9,504 nucleotides of DNA from an uncultured Streptococcus sp. (lineage in GTDB: Bacteria > Bacillota > Bacilli > Lactobacillales > Streptococcaceae): contig CABSRC010000065.1 in assembly GCA_902480035.1 (NCBI GenBank), positions 1-9,504 on the forward strand, given 5' to 3'. Positions 1 through 6,983 of the stretch are shown here, piece by piece. The position numbers and the translations under genes are program-made. Numbering within the stretch: position 1 is the first letter of the stretch; each line of letters starts with the position of its first letter. The notes beneath the pieces are model-generated. The model did no database searches and was not told the DNA's origin. It saw nothing but the letters and a program-made list of their open reading frames with translations.

Positions 1-83
1 TTGTCTGTATGAACCAAGTGATAGTCCACGTCCATCAGACCATACTTAATAAAGGTCCCTCCGATATCGATGGTAAATAGCAT
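1..83 (-). CDS. ROK-family sugar kinase/regulator, N-terminal fragment
   Basis: Only the first 27 codons are in the window; the gene continues past base 1. The peptide opens MLFTIDIGGTFIKYGL, and DIGGTxxK is the phosphate-binding signature of the ROK (repressor, ORF, kinase) sugar-kinase fold. The lack of an N-terminal helix-turn-helix before that motif favours a cytoplasmic sugar kinase over a ROK repressor. The ATG lies 3 bases after the rnhB stop codon. Its likely Shine-Dalgarno, GAGGA, lies in the last codons of rnhB with about 7 bases of spacing, so translation is probably coupled to rnhB. The sugar substrate cannot be told from this fragment. The family call is fairly safe; glucokinase is one option among several. 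Confidence 0.8.
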   Translation of the reverse strand, partial: MLFTIDIGGTFIKYGLMDVDYHLVHTD

Positions 84-86
84 AGC

Positions 87-854
87 CTAATCCTCACACA
101 TTGATTTGACCGGTTCAAATGAACGCCGGTGGATAGGCGTCACTCCTAGCTTGTGCAGACCAGCAAGGTGGTTAGCCGTCCCATAGCCAGCGTTCTGTGC
201 AAAATCATACCCCGGATATTCTCGATCAAACTTCTCCATCATCTGATCCCGAGTCACCTTAGCTACGATAGAGGCAGCAGCAATGGATAAGGAATTGGCA
301 TCCCCTTTGATAATGGATGTCTGAGAAATAGCAAGATCCAACTTCATGGCATCAATCAAAAGATGCTGGGGTTGAGGATCTAGCTGACCAATGGCCTCCA
401 TCATGGCTAGTTTCGTAGCTTCATAGATATTGACCTGGTCAATTACTTGATTGTCCTTGACGCCGATGCCGATCGCAATAGCTTCTTTGAGCACAGCTTC
501 ATAGATTTCCTTGTGTTTGGATTTCGGAATCTTTTTACTATCGTTGAGTCCTGGAATCTTAGAGCCTTTGGGTAAGATCACAGCAGCTGCAACAACTGGT
601 CCCGCTAATGGGCCACGTCCCACTTCATCCACTCCTGCAATGAGCTCAATTCCACGTGCATAGCATTCCTTTTCATAGGCCAGCATTCCTTCCAAGCGCT
701 CATCTTCATCTAAACGTTTTTGGATTTCCCTTTTTCGCTTTTCGATTGCTCGGATAACACCAGATCGGCTATCCTGTTCCAATTCAGCCAATAAAGGATC
801 GTCTAACTGCTGAATGTCTGCTAATTGTTCTTTAATTTCCTTAATGGTTGCCAT
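87..854 (-). CDS. rnhB: Ribonuclease HII
   Basis: RnhB is a cytoplasmic enzyme that nicks RNA in RNA:DNA hybrids and at single ribonucleotides misincorporated in DNA. The 255-residue product has the expected length for streptococcal RnhB. The catalytic motif VDEVGRGPLAGPV (D76, E77) is intact, followed by LLIDAM (D168) and KGDANSLSIAAASIVAK (D185), which complete the acidic DEDD site. NAGYGT is at 221-226. Residues 1-65 form a charged helical extension typical of Firmicute RNase HII. I chose the ATG at 854 over the TTG one codon earlier because streptococcal homologues begin MATIKE and an AGGGG Shine-Dalgarno lies about 6-7 bases upstream. The gene overlaps the 3' end of rbgA by 14 bases, so the two are almost certainly cotranscribed and probably translationally coupled. 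Confidence 0.97.
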   Translation of the reverse strand: MATIKEIKEQLADIQQLDDPLLAELEQDSRSGVIRAIEKRKREIQKRLDEDERLEGMLAYEKECYARGIELIAGVDEVGRGPLAGPVVAAAVILPKGSKIPGLNDSKKIPKSKHKEIYEAVLKEAIAIGIGVKDNQVIDQVNIYEATKLAMMEAIGQLDPQPQHLLIDAMKLDLAISQTSIIKGDANSLSIAAASIVAKVTRDQMMEKFDREYPGYDFAQNAGYGTANHLAGLHKLGVTPIHRRSFEPVKSMCED

Positions 855-1692
855 CAATTTCCCCTACGCGATCCAGCGTATACCGTCCTAATTTCCCATC
901 GCGCACATCTTTAACAAAGAGTTGGTAAAAACGGTCGTAATCCTCGCGAAATCCCAATTTCTGAGTCATCTCCATAATAATTTCAGGAGCTTCTTGCTCC
1001 AGGTCCATTTGTTTAAAACGCTCTTGTAAAACTGCTGGATAGTGCTCTTTAAAATAGTTAAGGCCAAAGATGGTCACTTCATCCATTGGAAGCAACTGAT
1101 CCTTGATGGCTCCTGTTAAGGCGAGCTTTAAGGCCACTTCTTCATCTTCAAATTTGGGCCAAAGAATCCCAGGAGTATCCAAGATTTCGAGATCCTTATT
1201 AGTTTTCAACCATTGTTGCCCCTTGGTCACCCCTGGTTTATTGCCAACAACAGCAATCTTTTTCCCTGCTAGGCGGTTCATCAGAGTTGATTTCCCAGCA
1301 TTTGGAATCCCGATGATCATGGTCCGAAGGGTTTCAATTTGAATCCCACGTTCCTTTTGACGAGCAATTTTATCGGCCATCAAGCTCTTAGCAGCATCTG
1401 TGACCTTCTTAACCGTCGATTGCTCTTTTGAGTTGATCGCCAAGGTTTTGATGCCTTGCGATTCAAAATAGTCCTGCCATTCTTTTGTTGCCACAGGATC
1501 TGCCAGGTCTACCTTGTTCAAAATCATCAATTTAGGCTTTTCGCCTACAATTTTTGTTAACATGGGATTTTGGCTTGATAGGGGCAATCGAGCATCTACC
1601 AGAACCGTCACAAAATCCACGAATTTTAAATTTTCTTGTACTTGTCTTCTAGCTTTGGACATGTGTCCAGGAAACCATTGAATAGTTGCCAT
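841..1692 (-). CDS. rbgA: Ribosome biogenesis GTPase RbgA (YlqF)
   Basis: RbgA is a GTPase that acts late in assembly of the 50S ribosomal subunit. The 283-residue protein shows the circularly permuted GTPase order: G4 NKVD at 59-62 and G5-like SKE near 88-90 come before G1 GIPNAGKST at 128-136, G2 around T156, and G3 DTPG at 172-175. The N-terminal WFPGHMSKARRQ is the RbgA signature. The region after about 200 is the family's C-terminal RNA-binding-like helical domain. I took the ATG at 1692 because homologues start MATIQWFPGHM and AAGGAATGGAG precedes it; a longer TTG start at 1716 is in frame but would begin inside the leader. The gene is first in an rbgA-rnhB-ROK unit and its 3' end overlaps rnhB. 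Confidence 0.97.
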   Translation of the reverse strand: MATIQWFPGHMSKARRQVQENLKFVDFVTVLVDARLPLSSQNPMLTKIVGEKPKLMILNKVDLADPVATKEWQDYFESQGIKTLAINSKEQSTVKKVTDAAKSLMADKIARQKERGIQIETLRTMIIGIPNAGKSTLMNRLAGKKIAVVGNKPGVTKGQQWLKTNKDLEILDTPGILWPKFEDEEVALKLALTGAIKDQLLPMDEVTIFGLNYFKEHYPAVLQERFKQMDLEQEAPEIIMEMTQKLGFREDYDRFYQLFVKDVRDGKLGRYTLDRVGEIDGNH

Positions 1693-1724
1693 GTTCTCCA
1701 TTCCTTTCCAGTTCAATCTCCTCT

Positions 1725-1733
1725 ATTATACCA
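1725..1733 (-). promoter_or_regulatory. Extended -10 promoter for rbgA-rnhB
   Basis: Read on the minus strand this is TGGTATAAT: a perfect -10 box with the extended TGn element. No good -35 match exists at 16-18 bases, which is common for extended -10 promoters. The predicted start is near 1718, giving a leader of about 26 bases before the rbgA ATG. It lies just downstream of the terminator that closes the preceding operon. Confidence 0.7.
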
Positions 1734-1768
1734 TGTTTTCTTGAATTCTAAGACTTAAATGAGAATAC

Positions 1769-1799
1769 AAAAATGAAGCCACCTAGGTAACTTCATTTT
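1769..1799 (-). terminator. Terminator after the zinc-ribbon gene
   Basis: The inverted repeat AAAATGAAG / CTTCATTTT gives a 9-bp stem, extended by two possible G-U pairs and a short ACC/GGT inner part. On the minus strand a T-run follows. It begins a few bases after the stop codon at 1804, and separates the ABC/zinc-ribbon operon from the rbgA promoter. The A-rich left arm means it could also work on the plus strand, although no plus-strand gene needs it. Confidence 0.75.
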
Positions 1800-1803
1800 C
1801 GCT

Positions 1804-3240
1804 CTATTCCGTCCAATTGATCAACGATTTCAACTGATCGTCCATTGTATAGGTATAGGTGTCGATATTTCTAGTAAAGTAGTTCTTCAAGTCATTTTCA
1901 TCAGACAGGCTTTGGAAATCGTACTTCTTAGCATTTTTCTCAAAGGTTTGAATGGTTTTTCCAGGTTTTTTATGAACGTTGGCTTTTCCATGGTTTTCGA
2001 CCTGTTCAATAACCGCTATCTTGGAAATGACAAAATAACTTGTTTTTGATTTACCATAAGATGTATCGGTAATAGAGTATACATAGACCATTTGCGGGAT
2101 TTTGGAATCAAATGTACCTCCCCACTCAACTCCATCTTTGATTGCTGCAAAAGCCATCCCTTCAAATTTTGGAAGGTCTTTATAATTGCGGTCAGCCGCA
2201 TAAGCCTTTGCTGCATCCTCTACATTCTTAGAGATGGCTTCTTGTGTATCCTCATCTACTTTTGACAAGGAAGTAACATAAGCCCCTTCCTCAAAATCAG
2301 CCAAAGTGACCTTGTATTTTTTGCTGTCTTTTCCTTTCTCAACAGTTTTACCTTGTTCTTTTAATGCATTTTTACCACTTTCATTGAGACGAATTTCAAT
2401 TTCATCTCCAACTGCAATGGGATCATTACTTGAAACTTCTTTTCCATTCAGATAATAATCAAACGGGAAGCCATATTTAGCCGTTGCTTTTGCAACAATT
2501 TCTAGATCTTTTCCTTCAAATTGAGACGGTTTTGATAAACTTCCATTTGGAGAAATGCCCTTGATTTTAGGATAAACCCCTTTAAAGGGGTCAATACCTA
2601 CAAGCGGGATTAGATCCGCCTCCTGAGTTACAGATGTACCAGTAAAGTGAAGGCCAGGTATCATGTCTTCAAGATCATTTTTATCGTAAAGTAATTTGAC
2701 CGTAATTTTATCGTGATTGTTTAGGTTCTTTCGCTTATCTACCTCGATCAGTTCATCCCCTTTATAAACACTAAATTCTACTTTTGAAACAAACTGATCA
2801 ATATTGTAGTTCGAACTCTCAGTATTCAAGCCTTCTGCTTCTAACTTTTTCTTGATATCCCGATCTAAATTATCCTTGTTCAAACTAACTGACTTCTCAA
2901 CAATATATCCTTCACCATCAGTCCCTTTAATTTCCAGCTTCACATAGTCCTCTAAATTAATGGTGTCACTGCTACCACGGTTTAATAAGAAATAACCTGC
3001 AACAGTAATGACAGCAAGAAGGACAAAGATCCCGGCTAAAATTCCTTTAACGTTTCTTTTTGGTTTTTTAGGTGCTGGGGCTTGAGTTGAACTTGGACTT
3101 GGCCCTAATTGCACTGTCTTTGGTTGAAAAGCAACAGCTTTTGGTTCAGCTTGGGCAGCTACTTGAACTTTAGCTCCACACTTAGAACAAAAGGCATCAC
3201 CAGCATGGATAGGGGCCTGGCAATTGGTACAGTTTTTCAT
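1804..3240 (-). CDS. Zinc-ribbon, single-TM protein with large extracellular region
   Basis: Residues 1-24 form a short zinc ribbon with C4-x2-C7 and C18-x2-C21. A Pro/Ser/Thr/Ala-rich linker follows (about 28-60), then a basic KKPKRN stretch and one hydrophobic helix at about 64-86. About 390 mostly polar, Lys/Asp-rich residues come next and should face outside, since positive charge precedes the helix. The 478-residue layout (cytosolic zinc ribbon, TM, exported domains) resembles membrane proteins of the TcaA/YvbJ kind in Firmicutes, but I cannot name the extracellular domains. The segment around 100-190 looks beta-rich and repetitive with 220-290. The gene starts 17 bases after the permease stop with AAGGAGAT upstream, so it is the last gene of the ABC operon and probably its partner: a sensor, chaperone or accessory subunit. 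The exact function is unknown. Confidence 0.88.
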   Translation of the reverse strand: MKNCTNCQAPIHAGDAFCSKCGAKVQVAAQAEPKAVAFQPKTVQLGPSPSSTQAPAPKKPKRNVKGILAGIFVLLAVITVAGYFLLNRGSSDTINLEDYVKLEIKGTDGEGYIVEKSVSLNKDNLDRDIKKKLEAEGLNTESSNYNIDQFVSKVEFSVYKGDELIEVDKRKNLNNHDKITVKLLYDKNDLEDMIPGLHFTGTSVTQEADLIPLVGIDPFKGVYPKIKGISPNGSLSKPSQFEGKDLEIVAKATAKYGFPFDYYLNGKEVSSNDPIAVGDEIEIRLNESGKNALKEQGKTVEKGKDSKKYKVTLADFEEGAYVTSLSKVDEDTQEAISKNVEDAAKAYAADRNYKDLPKFEGMAFAAIKDGVEWGGTFDSKIPQMVYVYSITDTSYGKSKTSYFVISKIAVIEQVENHGKANVHKKPGKTIQTFEKNAKKYDFQSLSDENDLKNYFTRNIDTYTYTMDDQLKSLINWTE

Positions 3241-3257
3241 ACATCATCTCCTTATGT

Positions 3258-4085
3258 TTATCGAGCGTCCTTACGGACAGAAGTCAATACGAGGGAAGTT
3301 GCGACCATAAATAGAGCTGCAAAAGCAAGCAAGACTCCCCAATTTCCAAGAATCGCAAGTAGATCATAAGCATAGGTTCCTACCCCATCTTTTTGATAAA
3401 CTTGCCAGTCAGTATGACCTTGAGACGGGACCATATTATTCATATTTGCAATCCGAAAGAAGGCCGTTGTTCCCCATCTCGTAATCGTTGCATGTGAGAT
3501 CCATACTAAAAACGGAATTTTCTCATCCAAGGATTGGAGAAAATTGGAAAACAGCAATTGAACCATCAATACAAGCGGCATGGCTGTCATCGCTTGGGAT
3601 GATTTTTTAACAAAGGCTGAAATCAATAAGGCCAACATATCTGAAGTAAAGATCACTAAAAACAAAGTGATCCCAAAAAGGAATATCTGGCTACCGTTTC
3701 CTTGGATATGTGGATAGCGCACAACAATGGTTCCAATCATTAAGATCGCTTCCGCAAAACAGAGAACCAACTCTGTTAGCACGCGCGCCGTCACATAAGA
3801 AGGTAAGGACAAACCTTTAATTTGGTACTCAAACTTGATGACTTTACGCTCATTACAAATACTGGTCACTGAATTAAAGAGACCAATCCAGAGTGCTGCA
3901 GAAATAAACATAATCGAAGAAGTTCTCGTAATATGGTATTTATCAAAAACTTCATTGGCATTAAAAGCAATCGAAATGATGAAAGGAAGAAGAATCGCTT
4001 CTAGCACAAAAAACAGAGATTTTTTATTGAGAAGGAGTCGAAGGAATTTTCTACAATAAATAGAGACTTGCTTCTTATCCAGCAT
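3258..4085 (-). CDS. ABC-2 type (ABCG-like) transporter permease
   Basis: This is a 275-residue membrane protein with about six hydrophobic helices: SLFFVLEAILLPFIISIAF, SIMFISAALWIGLFNSV, a segment after SLPSYVTARVLTELVLCF, QIFLFGITLFLVIFTSDML, AMPLVLMVQLLFSNFL, and a last one near the C-terminus (ILGNWGVLLAFAALFMVA). The SICNERKVIKFEYQIKGLSLPSYVTA stretch between TM2 and TM3 matches the E-R loop of ABC-2/ABCG membrane domains. I chose the ATG at 4085, which overlaps the ATPase stop by 11 bases and has AGGAGAGG upstream; the longer in-frame start would lie inside the ATPase gene. The overlap implies translational coupling and a half-transporter made of this protein and the ATPase. The substrate is not evident. 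Confidence 0.9.
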   Translation of the reverse strand: MLDKKQVSIYCRKFLRLLLNKKSLFFVLEAILLPFIISIAFNANEVFDKYHITRTSSIMFISAALWIGLFNSVTSICNERKVIKFEYQIKGLSLPSYVTARVLTELVLCFAEAILMIGTIVVRYPHIQGNGSQIFLFGITLFLVIFTSDMLALLISAFVKKSSQAMTAMPLVLMVQLLFSNFLQSLDEKIPFLVWISHATITRWGTTAFFRIANMNNMVPSQGHTDWQVYQKDGVGTYAYDLLAILGNWGVLLAFAALFMVATSLVLTSVRKDAR

Positions 4086-5415
4086 GGCCACCTCTCCTTT
4101 CATTTTCAAACCATTGAACATATTGGTCAACAAGAGCTGCATTTTCAGCACCTGAAATTTTATGAACGATTTCTTCTAAACTCTGAGCAGCAAAGACTGT
4201 TAGCGCATTGTCTACGGAGCCAAAGTAACACAGTCTACCACAGCCTTCCGAACTCTTTCCGACCACCATGACCTTATCAAAGAGATGACGAATACGATCG
4301 GGCGTATGCGTGATGACACATAAGATTTTTCCTTCATCTGTAATCTCTCTCAATGTGGTCATGACCTCCATGACCATACTTCCATCAACACCGGAATCCG
4401 GCTCATCCATAAAGAGGATTTCCGGGCGCGTGATGTATTCCATGGCAATCGTGAGTTTTTTCTTTTGTCCACCGGATAGAGAAGAGCACTTGGATCCTTT
4501 GACAGATTCTAAATCCAGTTTTTTCAGAACAGATAGCACTTCTTCTTTTCGAAGATCCGGATTGTCTGCTAATTCGGATGGACCATAGAGTTTTGCTGCA
4601 TCTTCTAGATTCTTATAGACCGTATCTTCCATTCGGTAATGCTCATCAGGAGATTGAGGAGCCAGGGTGATGACACCTTGTTTCACCCCATCATTTAACA
4701 AATCCACTCCATTAAAATAAGCGCTGGTATTTGAATGAACGAGTCCTGTCACTGCTTCCATAAAAGTTGATTTTCCAGCACCAGATCCACCCAGAATTAA
4801 GATCATTTCCTTGGGTTTAAATTCCACCTGAATATCCTTGAGTATGGTTTTACGGTTTAAGAGATTTCCGACTGTTACATCTTGAATAGCAATCGTTAGT
4901 GATGAATGAGAAAACTGCGCCCTCCCAGCAGATGATTGAGAAGAACTGGCAGGTCCTGCTTGAAGCTCTTGGTAAATAACTTGTTCTCCCAGTCGCACAA
5001 CCAACTGATCAGATAAGATGGCACAATCAATTGAAGCAAGCGAGGACAGATCCATCGGAAAAGCATCTTTAGCTATAGTCTTCCACTCAATAGATTGCAT
5101 TTCAAAAATAATGAATTTTGACCGAAAAACATGGCCGTCGGCGTCACAAAGGTGGATAATGGAGCGGTGATTTAATCGAGCCCGTCCATTAGTCGAGTAG
5201 GTGACACCATCCACCTCAATCATCCCAGATAAACACTCAAGAAACCATTGATCATTTAGAAAATGAAAACTGGCTATAGAAGGGGACTGAAAATCATCAG
5301 CCAAATGCAAATCTGCCTGACTTTCTTGAGAGATACCATCAACGCTTAAGCCGTCAAAAAGTGGAATAGCGGTGAATTCCTGATTGAGATAGGTATAGAT
5401 GGTTGGATTCTGCAT
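4075..5415 (-). CDS. FHA-like domain fused to ABCG-type ABC transporter ATPase
   Basis: The 446-residue protein has two parts joined by a Ser/Ala-rich linker (about 153-172). Residues about 15-105 have the strand pattern of an FHA domain (DLHLADD...SIASFHF...GMIEVDGVTYSTNGRARLNHRSIIHL), though its phosphothreonine-binding residues look degenerate. Residues about 178-400 are a complete ATPase: Walker A GGSGAGKST (209-217), Q-loop Q254, signature LSGGQKKK (313-320), Walker B ILFMDEP with E338, and H-loop H370. MDEPDSGVDG and the late YFG segment are ABCG-like. FHA-ABCG fusions such as mycobacterial Rv1747 are regulated by Ser/Thr kinases, whereas here the permease is a separate gene. The ATG at 5415 has AAAGG about 9 bases upstream. 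It energises the permease encoded immediately downstream. The ATPase call is certain; the FHA call is moderate. Confidence 0.93.
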   Translation of the reverse strand: MQNPTIYTYLNQEFTAIPLFDGLSVDGISQESQADLHLADDFQSPSIASFHFLNDQWFLECLSGMIEVDGVTYSTNGRARLNHRSIIHLCDADGHVFRSKFIIFEMQSIEWKTIAKDAFPMDLSSLASIDCAILSDQLVVRLGEQVIYQELQAGPASSSQSSAGRAQFSHSSLTIAIQDVTVGNLLNRKTILKDIQVEFKPKEMILILGGSGAGKSTFMEAVTGLVHSNTSAYFNGVDLLNDGVKQGVITLAPQSPDEHYRMEDTVYKNLEDAAKLYGPSELADNPDLRKEEVLSVLKKLDLESVKGSKCSSLSGGQKKKLTIAMEYITRPEILFMDEPDSGVDGSMVMEVMTTLREITDEGKILCVITHTPDRIRHLFDKVMVVGKSSEGCGRLCYFGSVDNALTVFAAQSLEEIVHKISGAENAALVDQYVQWFENERRGGHAG

Positions 5416-5430
5416 GCATGTAGACCTTTC

Positions 5431-5458
5431 AAAATAAACGAATTTGCTAGACAGTCAA
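5431..5458 (-). promoter_or_regulatory. Weak candidate promoter for the ABC operon
   Basis: On the minus strand TTGACT (5453-5458) lies 16 bases from TATTTT (5431-5436). The -35 overlaps the T-run of the preceding hairpin. The predicted start would fall on the ribosome-binding site of the ATPase gene, which weakens the call. A competing extended -10, TGCCATAAT, lies at 5487-5495 and would place the hairpin at the very 5' end of the transcript. Confidence 0.3.
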
Positions 5459-5481
5459 AACCACCCTATGGATGGGTGGTT
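5457..5481 (-). terminator. Hairpin terminator after the ATP-cone gene
   Basis: AACCACCC pairs with GGGTGGTT in a perfect 8-bp GC-rich stem around a 7-base loop. Only four T residues follow on the minus strand, two of them in the stem. It sits about 46 bases after the ATP-cone stop codon and about 40 bases before the ABC ATPase start. The T-run is short, so termination may be partial and some read-through into the ABC operon is likely. Confidence 0.6.
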
Positions 5482-5527
5482 CAAACATTATGGCATATAC
5501 TCCACGAGCGATTTTCTAGCTAGTGGC

Positions 5528-5866
5528 TTAGCGAATTTGCTCAAAATGCAAATGCACGGCGATGTGATCACCATAACCACTCCGTTCCAAATCGCGTTGC
5601 AAGCGATAAGAAATGTAGTGTTCTGCAATGGTAATATAGCCTGCTCCCAGCAAACGTTGTTCCACTAATGATTGGATCATACTGATGGTTGCGCGTTCTA
5701 CTTGGGCTTCATCCAAGTCCATAGCAACTTTCTTGGTCACTTGAGCTAGGTTTTGTCGTAAATCATCTGTCAAAACATAGACAACTTGCGCAGCTTTCAA
5801 AATAGCTTGGTAAATTTTATCTGGGTTGAATTCAACCACTTCTCCACTACGTTTAATGACTTCCAT
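5528..5866 (-). CDS. Stand-alone ATP-cone domain protein
   Basis: The 112-residue product is little more than one ATP-cone, the nucleotide-sensing module of ribonucleotide reductases and of the repressor NrdR. It opens EVIKRSGEVVEFNPDKIYQAILKA (K5, R6, G8, F13, K17) and closes with GYITIAEHYISYRLQRD (76-92), both typical of the family. There is no N-terminal zinc ribbon as in NrdR and no reductase catalytic domain. Only about 110 noncoding bases follow, so it is not the visible start of a broken nrdD. The ATG at 5866 has AAAGGAGA 5 bases upstream. It has its own promoter and a hairpin after it, so it is probably monocistronic. By analogy it binds ATP/dATP and might regulate a partner protein; that is inference. 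Confidence 0.85.
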   Translation of the reverse strand: MEVIKRSGEVVEFNPDKIYQAILKAAQVVYVLTDDLRQNLAQVTKKVAMDLDEAQVERATISMIQSLVEQRLLGAGYITIAEHYISYRLQRDLERSGYGDHIAVHLHFEQIR

Positions 5867-5940
5867 CGGAGTCTCCTTTTATTTTAAATTTTCATGAATA
5901 CTCCATTTCCGTAAGACAGGGAATGAAGACCTACTACTTT

Positions 5941-5968
5941 ATTATATAATTTTTTTGCCAAGAATCAA
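5941..5968 (-). promoter_or_regulatory. Promoter of the ATP-cone gene
   Basis: On the minus strand TTGATT (5963-5968) lies 16 bases from a perfect TATAAT (5941-5946), with an A/T-rich spacer. The predicted start near 5934 gives a leader of about 68 bases to the ATG at 5866. No strong hairpin was found in the leader. I also saw no convincing terminator between the dapA stop at 6045 and this promoter, so dapA transcripts may read through. Confidence 0.6.
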
Positions 5969-6044
5969 AGGTCTTTCAAAAAATAGATTCATTGATTGGG
6001 AAGTTAAGTTATTATTATTCAAACACATTTCTTACAACAAAATA

Positions 6045-6980
6045 TTAGTAATCCGGTCTCAAAACACCCGTAATAATCTCTTTGGTTGCATGGTAATCCC
6101 CATCTACTACAACCTTGATAATGCGTTTCGCTTCTTCTGCCGGTGCTGGCACCAAGGGCAAACGAGTTGGCCCCGCTTCAAATCCCATATAGTTCAAAAC
6201 AGCTTTGACAGGAGCTGGACTCGGATAAGAGAAGAGAGCATTGACTTTAGGGATAAACTGACGTTGGATGGCCGCAGCCTTTTTAATATCGTTGTGCTCA
6301 ATAGCTTGGAACATCTCATACATCTCATCCCCATTTGTATGAGAAGCTACTGAGATTACCCCATCAGCTCCAAGGTTCATAGCGTGGAAAGCATCTCCGT
6401 CTTCCCCTGTATAGACGAGAAATTCTTCTGGCTTGTGTTCAATCAAGTAAGCCATATTAGCCAAGGTTGTACACTCTTTGACCCCAATGATATTTGGGTG
6501 TTCTGCCAAACGAAGCATGGTTTCAGGAGTCATTTCCACTACCACGCGCCCTGGAATATTGTAGATAATAATCGGAAGATTGGATGCATCCGCTATGGCT
6601 TTAAAATGTTGATACATACCTTCTTGGGATGGTTTGTTGTAGTAAGGAACGATAGCCAATCCTGCTGCAAAGCCACCAAAAGCATCCACTTCTTTGACGA
6701 ACTCGATCGAATCGCGGGTTTCATTAGTTCCGACACCAGCAATCAAAGGAACTCGGCCATTGACAATCTTTTGTACAGCTGCAAAGAGCTCCAATTCCTC
6801 ATCGTGGGTCAGGGTTGGACTTTCCGCAGTCGTACCAGCTAAGAGAATCCCGTCTGTATGATGAGCTAAGAGGTGCTCGATCAAGGAAGGAAGAGCGTCA
6901 AAATTAATGGTCCCATCTTCATGGAAGGGGGTGATAAATGCAGTGATGATTTTACAATCTTTTAAATCATTATAAGACAT
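6045..6980 (-). CDS. dapA: 4-hydroxy-tetrahydrodipicolinate synthase
   Basis: DapA condenses pyruvate with aspartate semialdehyde, the first committed step to diaminopimelate and lysine. The 311-residue protein is a full-length TIM-barrel lyase. It shows LLAGTTAESPTL with T50-T51, IIIYNIPGR with Y140 and R145, and GVKEC with the Schiff-base lysine K168. Y114 (VPYYNKPSQ) fits the family's active-site region. I took the ATG at 6980 because streptococcal homologues begin MSYxDLKxCKIITAF and AGAAAGG lies 7 bases upstream; a 13-residue longer start is in frame but lacks a ribosome site. It follows asd, which makes its substrate. No good promoter is seen in the gap, so it is probably transcribed from the asd promoter. 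Confidence 0.97.
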   Translation of the reverse strand: MSYNDLKDCKIITAFITPFHEDGTINFDALPSLIEHLLAHHTDGILLAGTTAESPTLTHDEELELFAAVQKIVNGRVPLIAGVGTNETRDSIEFVKEVDAFGGFAAGLAIVPYYNKPSQEGMYQHFKAIADASNLPIIIYNIPGRVVVEMTPETMLRLAEHPNIIGVKECTTLANMAYLIEHKPEEFLVYTGEDGDAFHAMNLGADGVISVASHTNGDEMYEMFQAIEHNDIKKAAAIQRQFIPKVNALFSYPSPAPVKAVLNYMGFEAGPTRLPLVPAPAEEAKRIIKVVVDGDYHATKEIITGVLRPDY

Positions 6981-6983
6981 AGA

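Noticed and set aside
1103..1342. Plus-strand reading frames opposite rbgA and other genes
   Set aside because: They lie wholly opposite or inside well-supported minus-strand genes, lack convincing ribosome sites and resemble no family I know, so they are antisense shadows.
5457..5481. T-box-like AGGGTGG upstream of the ABC ATPase
   Set aside because: The match is only the arm of a simple perfect hairpin; no specifier stem or antiterminator partner is visible.
5416..5866. Truncated anaerobic ribonucleotide reductase (broken nrdD)
   Set aside because: After the ATP-cone stop there are only about 110 noncoding bases with a hairpin and then an intact unrelated gene; no reductase remnant is recognisable.
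5867..6044. Hidden gene or strong terminator in the dapA to ATP-cone gap
   Set aside because: The 178 bases are AT-rich, with stops in all frames I checked. I found only the ATP-cone promoter and no clear T-run hairpin.
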